This document shows, piece after piece, positions 1-11,192 of a stretch of DNA of 64,000 nucleotides. The position numbers and the translations under genes were made by a program. The DNA lies in assembly GCA_036346275.1 (NCBI GenBank), contig CM070723.1, positions 7,440,001 through 7,504,000 on the forward strand, given 5' to 3'. Position 1 is the stretch's first letter. Each line of letters begins with the position of its first letter. The notes under the pieces were generated by a model, which was not told the DNA's origin, ran no database searches, and was given only the letters and a program-made list of their open reading frames with translations. The DNA comes from Otatea glauca (taxonomy: Eukaryota > Streptophyta > Magnoliopsida > Poales > Poaceae).

Positions 1-3000
1 TTGCAGGACCAATGAGCTCACGGTCAAATGCAAGGTTCATTCCACACATCGGGAACAAGGTGCCCTTCGGGATTGTAAGAATAGCATCCACATACCTGAT
101 TTCAAGAAGGAAAGCATCATATTTGCAAGAAGGGATTGCCTAAGAGATGAAATAATGCCAAAACGTAACATCCTTGCCTGGTATTTCTCTCAAGGGGCTT
201 GACAAGCTGAGTAGGGGCATCATAGTCTGGAATGTTGAGCCAAAGCCCATGAGAAACGGCAGTTGGGGCACCCTCACGAAGGCTGAATGGGTACCCACGA
301 ACAAAATCAGCACCATCGCGGTACGGATCATACAAAGTATTGAAGAAAAATGGAGTAGAAGGGCTCAGAAGGTTCATGATGTGCTGCTCAAGTGCATTGA
401 TGTCCTTTCCTGATGGATCCTTAGCAACCTAAGATGTTGCAAAAATAATAGGTCAGCAATGAGCCAATAAAAAACGACAGGGCGAGATCTGTTATGAATT
501 AGCATTACTCCAAGTGTATTTAACAAAACAGAACGGGGAACTATAATGGCATCACATTCCAAGGCTGTGATTGTTTTAGTGCAAGGCGCTATGCATGTGC
601 CAGCATCAGCGGAATAATCTAGAGAAATATTATGTAGATCTTTCTTGGATGCAGGTAATGCCATGAAAGAGAACACAGCATACTATTTTTCTAACTGTAA
701 ACAAATGATCATTACAAAGCAGAGCTTGATCCTTACAGTTCAAAGTTTTCTCCTATTAACTCTGCATCATAAGCCAGCCCAATGATCCAATAAAAGTTAA
801 ATTATATAGCAATCAAGAAGGACCTCACTTGAATACACAATACTATTTGCTTTTCAGGGAAGAAACTGCAATGCAACCATTGAGCGTGTTTGCCAATAAT
901 TTTGCTGAGCGTCAGCACATATATAATAAAAAGTACTTCAATAGGTGGAACACTGTTAAGATGTTAGGCTCTATAAGAATCTTTCAAATGCCTCTATGTT
1001 AACCACTACAAGAATTTTTCCACTGCCCATCGAGTATTACTAATGATCAAGGCTTACTAATAGGATGGTCCATCGGATGTGCTGATTTCAGAGGGGTGTT
1101 TGCTCCTTAGCATTACATTTACATTACTCCTGTTAAAGCATGAATTACAAGTTATAACTAAAGATGAATCCAAAAAAATGACGTGTAGCCAATAAAAAAA
1201 ACAGTATGGTCCAAAGGCAAAGTTTAGTCTCCAGGATAATCCATGCAAGATGCAATCAAGGTACCCTTCTTTCCGTTTTCATATTGTTTAACAAGCATTG
1301 TTTTGTTCCCTAGGTAAGGTTACTTACTGATCATGACCCTCAAGCATAAACAAATATGTGTACCAGCGCAACTGACAAACTAAGACGGCAAGGCGATATA
1401 TACAAGTTGCATTGTTGCACTGTAAATATCTGAATCCTACATGGGTACCACAGATCCAGCGGTTTTTGCAGTCCATATCCCTTTCAGCTCCAAGCATTAG
1501 AGCACCAAAGCAGAGTGGCTAGACTCTAAAATGTTCTTTTTTCGAAAAAAAAATGAGACACTATTACAGAAAACGTGATCACTGCCGGTTCCAAATCCTC
1601 ATTACTGCCGGATATGAGAACCGACAGTGATTGGTCGGCAGTGATAGTCCGACTATCACTACCAGTTCTAGAACCGACAGTGATATAGATATCACTGCCG
1701 GTTTGTATGCGAACCGGTACTGATAGTCTGCCGATTTGTACATCCAAAAAAATACTCGGTAAAAAAAAATTATTTACACCAGGAGGACCCTGTATTCGCG
1801 CGCGCGTCGCAAGTCACAAATCACGCGATTTTCTCACGAAATACGCACGCGTGCGATTGCTAGGAGTTGAACGGGTGACCTGCTGCTCTGCACATGTGCC
1901 CCTTACCATCTCACCTATCACTCAATCCTTAACTAATATAGGATATATTTTCTTTTGATCCTTTGTCTTCGAAACTTTTGATGATTATTTGGATATCTAA
2001 ATGACTTCAAATGGAAAGATTGTCAAATACAAAGTTGTAGATATCATCGAGAGCTATAATTTTCATATAAATTTTATCTCCATCCGACCCCGTATGAAAA
2101 ATTTATGATTTTTTGAAAAATGGTTGATAGCATTATTACTGCCGGTTGGTAATACGAACCGCCAACCGCCAGTGATACCATTATTTGAATATCTAAATTA
2201 CTTCAAATGAAAAAGTTGTCAACTACAAAGTTGTAAATCTGGTCGAGAGCTACAGTTTTCATATACATTTTATCTCCATCCGACTCCGTATGAAAAAGTT
2301 ATGATTTTTCGAAAAATGGTTGATAGCATTATTACTACTGGTTGGTAATACAAATCGCCAACCGGGAGTGATACCATTATTTGGATATCTAAATTACTTC
2401 AAATGAAAAGTTTGTCAACTACAAAGTTGTAGATATCATCGAGAGCTACAATTTTTGTATAAATTTTATCTACATCCAACTCTGTATGAAAAATTTATGA
2501 TTTTTCGAAAAATGGTTGATAGCATTATTACTGCCTGTTGGTAATACGAACCGCCAACCGGCAGTGATACCATTATTTGGATATCTAAATTACTTCAAAT
2601 GAAAAAGTTGTTAACTACAAAGTTGTAGATCTCGACGAGATCTACAATTTTTATATAAATTTTATCTCCATCCAACTCCGTATGAAAAATTTATGATTTT
2701 TCGAAAAATGGTTGATAGCATTATTATTGCCGGTTGGTAATACGAACCGCCAACCGGCAGTGATACCATTATTTGAATTTCTAAATTACTTAAAATGAAA
2801 AAGTTGTCAACTACAAATTTGTAGATCTCGTCGATAGCTACAATTTTCATGTACATTTTATCTCCATCCGACTTTGTATGAAAAAGTTATGATTTTTTGA
2901 AATTATCAGCACTCTCAGTTCGTGTCGTCTATTATCATTGTCGGTTCTTGTTCCGAACCGACAATAATAAGGGATTTATCACTGTCGGTTCTTCTTAAAA

Positions 3001-4053
3001 ACCGACAGTGATAGTATTACTGCTGGTTTTTGTCCGAACCGACAATAATAAGGGATTTATCACTGCCAGTTCATCAGAAAAAGCTATTATTGCTAGTTTT
3101 CTATCCGAACCGGCAGTGATAATATTATTATTGCCGGTTTTTGATGAACCAGCAGAGCAGTGATATGGCGACAAGGATCACTGATTCTGTAGTAATGAGA
3201 TTCTAAAATGGTTGATACTCATTTGCACCGGAAGAGGTCAAAAGTTCAACCCAGAACTTAACTGACATGATTAGATCTGATAGCTGCAACTATATACATG
3301 ACTCCACGGATTAAGCACTCAACTCGATAGTTCAATCAGCCATCTCAGACACGTGAAAATTACAATCTACCTACCCAGATCACGGCACGAACATCACAGG
3401 AGTAACAACAAAGCCAGTAAATTTCACATCCTAAATCCTAATCTAAGTACATAACTAACCCAAACCTCACAACTCAAATCATCCTACAAGCAATCTGCAC
3501 GAAGAAAACAAACCAGAGATCTCACCTTTTCCGACAGAAATCTAACCAGATCCGAGCCACAACCCACCAAACGACACAGGATCCCACCTCCCCGCGACAA
3601 ATCTAACCAAGACACAGGAGATCATTCGAGCAAATTAGACCAAGATCAAGCCTGTTCCGCACCGAAACACACCAACACACAGACAGATCTCGGGTCACAG
3701 GGGAGCGGGGACAGGGGCGGGAGCACACTCACAAAGCAGTCGTCGTCGATGGTGTAGATGTACTTCTTCTTGGAGACCATGTAGCCGAAGCAGCGGCAGG
3801 CCGAGTCCTTGAAGGAGATGCAGGAGGCCTTGGGGCCGAGGATGCGGTCGATGTCTTTGCGGTTGTAGAGCTCGTAGTCGAAGCCCTTGGGCACCCGGAT
3901 GGTCTTGCTGGGGTCGCCGTCCTGGACGATGATGAGGTGGTAGGGCTGGAAGAAGGGCCGCCACATCTCGAGGAAGTCGAGGTTGCGGATCGTCGGGATG
4001 ACGATGTCCAGCTGGTCCCTAAGCAGCGGCGTCGACGGCGCGGCGGCGGCCAT
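1..4053 (-). CDS. UAM: UDP-arabinopyranose mutase / reversibly glycosylated polypeptide (partial, 3' end outside window)
   Basis: Catalyses interconversion of UDP-arabinopyranose and UDP-arabinofuranose at the cytosolic face of the Golgi, feeding arabinoxylan and other wall polymers (family knowledge). Three exons are readable on the minus strand: exon 1 at 4053-3733 (107 codons), exon 2 at 428-178 (251 nt) and exon 3 from 95 to the window edge; phases join cleanly. Exon 1 starts MAAAAPSTPLLRDQLDIVIP and ends in the conserved IDDDCF motif (DXD-type nucleotide-sugar site). Exon 2 begins VAKDPSGKDINALEQH and contains FVRGYPFSLREGAPTAVSHG. Exon 3 contains TIPKGTLFPMCGMNLAFDRE. The ATG at 4053 is the family start; an upstream in-frame ATG at 4227 would add residues the family lacks. 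Intron 1 (429-3732) is large and carries a transposon; intron 2 (96-177) has a GC donor. About half of the usual ~360-residue protein is visible, with no frameshift. Class-1 RGP assignment is confident; which paralogue it is cannot be told. Confidence 0.95.
96..177 (-). other. GC-AG intron (UAM intron 2)
   Basis: On the minus strand exon 2 ends ACCAG at 178 and the intron begins GCAAGG at 177. It ends ATCAG at 96, before GTATGTGG of exon 3. Only this junction keeps the conserved NTR-YVDA reading (the Arg codon is split AG|G). No GT donor nearby keeps the frame. Confidence 0.85.
1559..3197. mobile_element. Non-autonomous CACTA-like (En/Spm) DNA transposon in UAM intron 1
   Basis: The left end reads CACTATTACAGAA and the right end, reverse complemented, reads CATTACTACAGAA, which are CACTA-type termini. 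They are flanked by a perfect 3-bp duplication AGA (1556-1558 and 3198-3200), the size expected for CACTA elements. Both subterminal regions carry many copies, in both orientations, of a motif like ATCACTGCCGGTT/AACCGGCAGTGAT, as in CACTA subterminal repeats. No transposase reading frame is present in the 1639 bp, so it would depend on an element elsewhere. The middle is a tandem array described separately. The superfamily call rests on ends plus duplication length. Confidence 0.85.
1975..2905. repeat. Five tandem ~196-bp units inside the CACTA-like element
   Basis: The motif TATGAAAAA(a/g)TT(t)ATGATTTTT recurs at about 2092, 2288, 2485, 2680 and 2876, a spacing of 195-197 bp. Four inter-unit segments hold an inverted repeat around GCCGGTTGGTAATACGAACC that can pair over about 15 bp with CCAACCGGCAGTGAT. 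Units differ by scattered substitutions. Confidence 0.85.
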
Positions 4054-4180
4054 TGCGGCGAGTGCGGGGTCGAGGAGGGAAGGGAGCGAGGTGGTCGGGG
4101 TGGATATTCGAAGGGGTATAAAACGAGGGAGGGGAGAGGGGGAGGAACGCACGTGCGGTGCGGGGCCGCTTTTTATGGCA
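4054..4180 (-). promoter_or_regulatory. UAM 5' UTR and putative TATA-like box
   Basis: On the minus strand CCATAAAAAG lies at about 4169-4178, some 115-125 bp upstream of the UAM ATG, followed by GC- and pyrimidine-rich sequence typical of a grass 5' UTR. Position and sequence fit a TATA box; no transcript evidence is available. Confidence 0.35.
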
Positions 4181-4689
4181 CGTACGACGTACGCTTTGAG
4201 CTTAGTCTGCCCGAGAGGAGGATGCATTCACTGTTGCCCAGACTCTGGAGTCTGGAACGATACAAAAGGGTGTTATCCTCCTCAGTGTACAGCGGCATAC
4301 GAAAAATAGAGGGTTGTTAGTGTGAAGATAATTACTGAGACGAGTGTAGCAAAAACATATTTAAATGCTATGGGTAACCAAATTAATACATAGATCGATG
4401 AGAAATAAAATTAAAATAACGCATAATTAAAGATAATATCTTAATAATAGATAGTGCAATCCAAAAGCTCAAAAATATGTACAAGTAACAATCTTAAGAA
4501 TAAAATTAACTAGAGGGTGTAGAGAGCGGAGCCAGTGCTCTAGCCTTCTTCCTAGATCCGCTACTAGGTATAGATTGAGAGGCATGATTCAATTTATGAG
4601 TTGGATCTGTTTGGGATGCTAGAATCTCGTAAGAGCTCGTACAACTAGCCAGAGCCATGCGCTAATTTCGGTTTTCTTGTTTTTAAAAA
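4181..4689. other. Intergenic, upstream of UAM
   Basis: AT-rich sequence with no gene, RNA or recognisable repeat that I can support. Confidence 0.4.
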
Positions 4690-5170
4690 AAAACAGTTTG
4701 TTTTTTGCGTAATTTCGATTGTACCCATTGACGAATCGGCGGATTGCTATAAACGGTTGGTGAACCTGTGGGTTTTTTTTTTGGGAGAACAAACATTTTT
4801 TTTGTGTATTTTCAGTTTTCTTTTTTTAAAAAATAATGGGTCACCATGACCAATCAAAGAATTTGTGAACTTCTATAAACCGTCGGCGAACCTGCGGGTT
4901 TTTTTGAGAAAACTACGGAGGGACCTAAACATAATTTTGTTTTTCTTTAGGCTCAATACGATAAAAATCGATTCCTTAGGATCTAAACGCATTTCTGTTT
5001 TTTTTTCGGGTCCATTCCGCTAGAAACCGTCGGGAGGACCTCAACGTAAACCACAGAGGGACTTAAACATAATTTTATTTTTTTCAGATCCTTTCTGTTA
5101 AAAACCGACCGAGGTACCTAAACGTAATTTCGAATTTTTCAGAGGGTCTTTCCACGAAGAAGCTGACGTG
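4690..5170. repeat. Degenerate minisatellite, ~70-90 bp units
   Basis: Units repeat the themes GGACCTAAACATAATTT, TTTTTTTCGGGTC and AAACCGTCGG/AAACCGACCG about six times with heavy divergence. The same themes form a second array at 40.47-41.34 kb. Class unknown; possibly an internal array of a transposable element. Confidence 0.55.
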
Positions 5171-7040
5171 GCGCGGCCGGTAGCGCTCAGAATTTGCCTG
5201 CTATAAAGATAAATATACATTCTAGTCAAAAACGGTGTAATTTCCGCTCGAATTCTCAGACACGATCGACCGGGCTGACCTAAACAGACCAAGAGATGCA
5301 ACCTATGCGCATGATAGGTTATGCGGGGTTTGCATAGGAATAGGATAGTGCTACTGGTAGTGATCAGTGATCACAGTATATGGGTTACGTACCTTAGGTA
5401 CTTTATTTCCTGGTCAAACGATGGCTGATTGATAGATCAAAACACGGTTCAGATGGCGTTCGATATCATCAAGCAGCTTTACGTACGTAGGCCATGAACA
5501 TAAGAGATGCAGCTGATTGACGAGGGGTATTAAAAGGCACCACTTTGTGCATCCTTGCTTCTTGGGTCCGAGTGCGATTGCTTGGAGATTACACATCAGG
5601 GAAACGCGCCTTTCAGCGCTGCACGTTTCTGCATGGAAATGCATGGGAGAGCTTTCAAATCAGGACGGTACAGTACCATACTTGGATTAAACCACGTTGG
5701 TGTGATCACCTGTCGCGCATCGCAAGGACGTTTTGCTTTTGGACCGCGGCTAGCTTCCATGTGAGCTCCAGGAAATAAAATTAGCGACCACACAGCCTGC
5801 ATGATCAACAGGGAGAGCGATGCCTTATCTGTATGGCTGCTCAAATGTACTACAGTGTTGCACTTTCCTTCTTCAAAAAGAGGGTAAATGATACTCTATG
5901 CAGCAAGAGTATTTTTTCTCTCGCTGCTTTGGAGTGATGGCTTTACTTCCATGCAAGGACTGAGGATCTGGCGGCATTGTCGGGCACCGCGCGTGTTTGG
6001 ACTTTTGAGAGATCTGAGGTACGCCGGAGGCTTTGTTGCGTGCAAGAATCACGTATATATATACACGTTGGCGGAACTGCGTACGACCATTCGTTCTTGG
6101 ATCGGAAAGTTCTTCTGGTTGCCCACCTCACGCAGTAGTGGTGATTACCGGCGTGGCATGGAGCATATGAATTGACTGACTATATGCGACTCAAGAAGAA
6201 CATGCTGCCGCCTGTCCGACGAAGAACGAGCGCGGATGACCCGCCGAAAAGCTTGAGCGCAGAGCCACGCCACAACGGCAGAACTGCCCCCCTGGCAACA
6301 CAGCGGCATGGATCGGGCACGCGATCGCGCCAGCCAGAGCGGCGCACACGCCGCGCGCGGCCGAAGACCGTCTTCAAGCCCTGCCGATCCAGTCCTCCCG
6401 GTTCCATTGCACCCAGGCCTATCCGAAGTCTTAGCTTCTCTAGACCCCTTCACTTTTTAAAAAAAAGATTTAGTCTTGCGCGAACATAATTAAAAAAATA
6501 ATCTCTTTTCCGACCACAAAAACATAAACGGTCGCACCCGTGTACCACAATAGCATCTAAACTCGTAGCAGCCCACCCGACCGCGGGAGCAGTCGGTGGG
6601 TCACCACGACAACGCGTGCTGTTGCACTCCCCTCAGGCATGACAGTATGCCGTGCCGAGTAGCCCTAGCTTGGTAACAAACTCTTACGGCACTCGCCCTC
6701 TTGCCGTGGTCGGACATGCTTTCATGGTACGTGTTACCTGTCGGCAATAAAAAATGAGACTATTTTTTGCAATTATATTTACACCGAGGTCAGATTTTTT
6801 TTTAAAAAAAATGTCAGCTGGGCTAAAAAAAGAAGAAGCTAAGCAATCCACCTAATCTATCGTCGTGGTACCATGACACGCCCGGCGTGCTTGACCTCGG
6901 CAGGCACGACCCGGGTTTTGACCGCCGTGGTTCAGGTCCAGCCATTTGGGGAGCCAGGTGGGTTTTGTCAGGCTTGGAGACGAGCAAAGAAGAGGCCCAT
7001 CCTTCAAATTGGGCCAACAAGGTGAGAAATCCAGTTTTCG
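5171..7040. other. Intergenic, no gene seen
   Basis: Mixed composition with a GC-rich island at about 6150-6420. Open frames here are short, overlap on both strands and show no recognisable domain, so none is called. Confidence 0.4.
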
Positions 7041-7778
7041 TCGGGACGAGAATTTTTTTTCCTTTAATATTTTTTTTAATCTTTTTTTCAAAACTAGGCG
7101 TCAGGGCAAAAAAATTACAAAATTGGGCGTCGGTCGCCCGTATATGGGGCGATCGCCCCATATCGACGATCGCCATATCTGGCGATCGCCCATATACGAG
7201 CGATTAGTACTTTACTTTAACGCGCGATTTTCCTCATCGTGTAGTTAATTTTAAAAAAAATCATAACTTTTTCATATGATGTCGGATGGAGATAAACTTT
7301 ATATGAAAATTCTAGCTCTCGACGGGATCTACAACTTTTGTATACAAACTTTTTCAATTTGAGTCCATTTAGATAGTCAAAAACGGGATAGAATGTTCAG
7401 ATCTAAAAACGGATCTATTTTTAGATCTGAACATTCTATCCCGTTTTTAGCTATCTAAATGGACTCAAATTGAAAATATTTGTATACAAAAGTTGTAGAT
7501 CTCGTCGAGAGCTACAATTTTTATATAAATTTTATCTCCATCCGGCATCATATGAAAAAGTTATGATTTTTTTTAGAAATTAACAGCAGACAGAGTAAAA
7601 ATCGCACGTTTAAAGCAGTACTAATCGCCCGTATGTGGGGCGATCGCCCGTATATGGGGCGATCGCCCCATATACGGACGACCGGCGCCCAATTTTGTAA
7701 TTATTTTTGCTCCGACGCCTAGTTTTGAAAAAAAGATTAAAAAAAAGATTAAAGAAAAAAAAAAATCTCGGGACGAGA
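7041..7778. mobile_element. Long-terminal-inverted-repeat element, probably MULE/foldback
   Basis: Two arms of about 350 bp are inverted copies meeting at about 7405 (AGATCTGAACATTCTATCCC occurs in both orientations around the centre). The arms share AAAACTAGGCGTC, ATTACAAAATTGGGCG and repeated GGGGCGATCGCCCC palindromes. The element is bounded by a direct repeat TCGGGACGAGA (7041-7051 and 7768-7778). A 9-bp reading, TCGGGACGA, leaves termini beginning G(A)ATTTTTTTT. A 9-11 bp target duplication with long inverted repeats is what Mutator-like elements make. There is no coding capacity. Confidence 0.7.
7240..7575. repeat. Inverted pair of the same ~110-bp module found in the CACTA array
   Basis: The theme TTTTATCTCCATCC ... 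TATGAAAAAGTTATGATTTTT with GTTGTAGATCTCGTCGAGAGC appears once in each arm of this element (about 7255-7345 inverted and 7490-7575 direct). It matches the repeating unit at 1975-2905. Confidence 0.7.
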
Positions 7779-8897
7779 GGTGATCGCGGATGACGTGCAC
7801 CATCCTATTTCCAACGGGCGGGGCCGTGATCTGCGCGGCGTGGCCCGCTCGTTGTGCGATGAACGACGTCGAGCAAAGAAAGCCGCCTTCCCTGCTTGCC
7901 ATCAACTTGCCCAAGAACATCGGCGATCTAGTTTTACGTGGGCTGGAGCGTGATCGCGGTCGACGTCCGGATCCTATTTCTTATGGTCTGGGCCGTGATC
8001 TGGAGGTTGCGGCCCCTTTGCTAGGCGATGGATGGCCGAGGATGCATCTATACACGCTTTGCCAGGGCCCCTCTGCAATCAGCCGCGTCGCCTCGATCAC
8101 CGGCAAAGCCCGCCTGACAAAACCGGCACGGAGAGTTCTCGACAGAGCGCGCGTGCGGCGGCCAAAGCCCAAGTCCGTGCCTGCCGAGCGGGCACGCGCG
8201 AGGCGAACCACGTGGCGGCGTGGCGCTCTCCCCGGCGGCCAGCTCCTTCCACCGTCGAAACGCCGCAGCGAGATGCAGGTGCGCGAAGTTGCCAACTGGC
8301 CTCGCGCGCCGGATGTACGAATATGAGCTTTCGACCGGAGTCATCCACGGACGCCGGTGACCGTGATCCTTCCCCAATTCGCGCGATTTTCGTCCCAAAT
8401 TTACCAATCACGTTAGCCTGCCCATCTAGATTTGTAATCTGTCAAAAGTTCATATTAGCATTGATAATTTGTCCGAACAATCCATGTACTGTTTTTTTTT
8501 TGTCCAGGTGGGGTAACCCACAATTGTGAGTTCCCAAAAGTCTATGTACCATAAGTACTGAAGTACTGTTGTAGTGTACTACAGTCCAACAGCGGTTGCT
8601 CTGACATGACATATACAATTGCCCGGAGACTGTCCTCCCTGGCAAGTGGCAACCAATCCAATCAGTCATGCACACAGGCTGACATGCATGTTGCAAGATA
8701 CCAAGGCAAATTTACCCACAGCCGAACTCTGCATGTTTTGGCCTTCCCTTTCCTCCGAACATCATGCCTTCCACCATCCCATCAGCTCAAGTTTGCCAAG
8801 CAGGTCGTGCAACGCGTCCTTCGGAGTACGTTTCTGCAAACATGTCTGTCACGTCTCAGCGCACATGATACCATGAGTGATACTGAACAAGTCTCAC
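7779..8897. other. GC-rich intergenic DNA and 3' flank of the PI-PLC-X gene
   Basis: A diverged direct duplication of about 60 bp lies at 7790-7850 and 7951-8011 (TGATCGCGG..., then ATCCTATTTC, then GGGCCGTGATCTG). Long overlapping frames at 7.8-8.5 kb are present on both strands because the sequence is GC-rich; none shows a domain. 8.6-8.9 kb probably holds the 3' UTR, and possibly a last exon, of the minus-strand gene that follows. Confidence 0.4.
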
Positions 8898-11192
8898 TCA
8901 AATGTAAAAACCAAGGATAGAAGAGCTTACCCTGCAAGCATGTACATCGTCGCGCCCACAGATCAGCATCCCATTGAGCATATCGGTGGCTTCAAACACT
9001 CCCCCACCGTCACTTCTCTGCAGTTGAACGACCAAACATTTGGGTTACGCATGTCAAGCTTATGTAGCAATCATGGCAAAGTACCTTGTAGTAATCTACT
9101 GCCAAGAAGTTAGCCCAACGATTGCCGGCAGCAGTGTAGCATGTCTGAAGCACGTCCATCAGCCCTAACGAGTGCTCCATGCACGCCGTCAGTCGGAGCG
9201 GAATCGTGTGGAAATAGTTCACAAGGACCAGCGATCTCGTCCTGTCGCTGAGGGCTGGCGATTCAGAGCGGTTGTAGCACGCACGAGAGTCCATCCCACC
9301 GTCTCCATCTATGATCAGCATCCAGCCATGAACTTGTCAGGGTAATCAAACTAATCTGAGGACGTCAGGGCTTTAAGCTTACATTGGTTTTCAACCATGT
9401 AGTTCCACTGGTACGCGATTCCCTCAGTGGACTGCTTCGATCTGACGGAGGTGAACACGAGGAGGCGGCGGTTGAGCTTGATCATGTCGCGGACGCGAGG
9501 CCAGTCCTCGCCGTTCCGCGGCATCTTTGATACAGGGAACCAGTACGTCATCAGGCCTGCCTTCTTGAACAGCTTGGACAGGCCATGGTGAGACCTGACA
9601 TAGTCCTCCAGGATCAGCGTCACGATTTCTGACGGGTTAGACGACAGAAACGCCTCGATTTCCCTCATGGTGTCTATGGCTGGCTCCTACGGAATTATGA
9701 TTCTACTAGTTACAATGCCAATGCCGTTATAGAAGTAAAGAGCAGATGGATTCGGTTCACTCACGAATGCGGTGAAGTCGAAGCATTTCCCTCCTTTCGA
9801 GTGGCACAGCCATATGTCGTCATGGAAGTCGTACACATCCAGCATCAGTGCTCGAACTCCATTCTGAGAACAGGTGGGTCATATGCCAAATGATCAGAAG
9901 GTACCGACTCAAAGAGGCTAATTTTTTTGAGGTGGTGGTAGGCGCACATTCAGTTGATCGGTGACTGAATCGTCTTGGTTGTACAATGTGATGCGTGGGA
10001 CTCCGGTGTGAGACGGCTCTCCGCGGATTGAGAACGAGTTGTGCGTCGTCAGGAACGCGTACTTGTTGAATGGCAATGATGTATCCTGAGGAATGAAAAT
10101 AAGAGCAATACTCAGCCAAATCACCCTGCAGCATGCAGCTCCAAGGTTAGTTGCGGAACACAACTATAAAATTATATGGCGAGCTAATACAAAAAAATTG
10201 TGCAAATTCTGCACATGACTTTTTATCTAAGATAGGATCCTAACAACCGATGAATTGATTATTAGAGGCTAGAGACAAAACATTTTTTATTCTCCATGTG
10301 GATTTGATCCCAAATCAGCCACCCATCCGCTGCTTCATTGCCCTTTCACAAAACAAATTTGGATGAAGGTGTTCCTTTGGCTACACATACACCCTTCTTC
10401 CATCCCACATGTTGCCACAAATGGATTGACTGCTACTCAGTGATGGCGATATTACCTCTAAACAACAGAGAAAGGAAGTGGACGGAGTCCTAATATATGC
10501 CTTTTGGAACATATGGAAAGAAAGAAATATGAGAATTTTCGAGAATTCCTATAAGATACTGCAAACCATGTTTAATCTCATTTCTTAGGATGTAGGTAAT
10601 CAGAGAAGAGAAATGGCAACTGACTAAGGCCGCCAGTTTGCTTGCGGTTGCAACTGCCTCTTGGGTGCTTCACTCTAGTTTCTGTAAACTTAACTTGTAA
10701 TTAAATTTTAAGATTTTGCTACCCCTCTTAATGAATCGGCAGTGCTCTGCCCTTGTTTCAAAAATAGTAACGGAGATGAATGAACTCAACTCCACTGCAT
10801 TTGTCATTCGAAATGGCTCTGACAAACTATGCCATGTATCTAAGACTATTTACTGAAACGAAAACACCGAAATGGCAGAACATAAGTGCGCCACTTACAA
10901 CTATCGTGAATGGGTCGGCAACCATTTTCCGGACGCATTTTTTACCGGCAAACTCAATCCAACAATCGTAACAATACAGTTCAGACCGGCAGTCAGCTTC
11001 CGAAGAACATGGATCGCCGAGCTGCAAAACCCAACATCAGATCAAACCACAAGTTCCAGCAGAAATTTCCATGATCATCATAAGGTTGATGCGGACAGAC
11101 AGAAGCTAGACCTTGCATCGCCCACTTGAACAAGCTGCTGCAGCTCCAAAGATTGCACAAAGCAACAGAAGTATGTTTCTTGAACCGTGCAT
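8898..11192 (-). CDS. PI-PLC X domain-containing protein (secreted, plant type)
   Basis: Seven exons join in frame on the minus strand: 11192-11112, 11021-10899, 10085-9948, 9863-9765, 9686-9383, 9308-9085 and 9017-8931. They give about 352 residues. Exon 1 is a signal peptide (MHGSRNILLLLCAIFGAAAA) followed by CSSGRCK. Exon 2 is a cysteine-rich segment (GDPCSSEADCRSELYCYDCW). The X-domain signatures are KYAFLTTHNSF with the catalytic-type His, NGVRALMLDVYDF, LCHSKGGKC with the second His, and SEIVTLILEDYV; the end reads AAGNRWANFLAVDYYK and GRDDVHAC. This plant family has the X half only, without the Y, C2 or EF-hand parts of signalling PLCs, so lipid-hydrolase activity is unproven. The 3' end is uncertain: AGG|GTAAGC at 8930 could be a splice donor to a further exon, or translation runs on nine codons to TGA at 8900-8898. 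Intron 2 holds a LINE fragment. Confidence 0.9.
10230..10750 (+). mobile_element. 5'-truncated LINE 3'-end fragment in PI-PLC-X intron 2
   Basis: The plus strand encodes FWNIWKERNMRIFENS in one frame, a hallmark of the zinc-binding tail of grass LINE reverse transcriptases. It is preceded by a NNRERKW stretch and followed by a 3' end AATGAATCGGCAGTGCTCTGCC. Stops interrupt it, and it is antisense to the host gene. Confidence 0.55.

Larger units (their letters stand above)
429..3732 (-). other. UAM intron 1 (3.3 kb)
   Basis: The intron lies between exon 1 (donor GTGAGT at 3732) and exon 2 (acceptor TTAG at 429). About half of it is the CACTA-like element at 1559-3197. The remaining 429-1558 and 3201-3732 are AT-rich unique-looking sequence in which I see no exon or known repeat. 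Confidence 0.85.

Noticed and set aside
3646..4227. Longer UAM N terminus starting at 4227
   Set aside because: The extra ~58 residues are low-complexity and absent from the family; the ATG at 4053 matches the conserved start.
5545..6489. Several 80-105 codon frames on both strands
   Set aside because: No domain, no splice sites linking them, and mutual overlap; treated as non-coding.
7790..8529. Overlapping frames of 100-180 codons on both strands
   Set aside because: They arise from GC-rich sequence with few stops; no domain, no consistent frame, no splice pattern.
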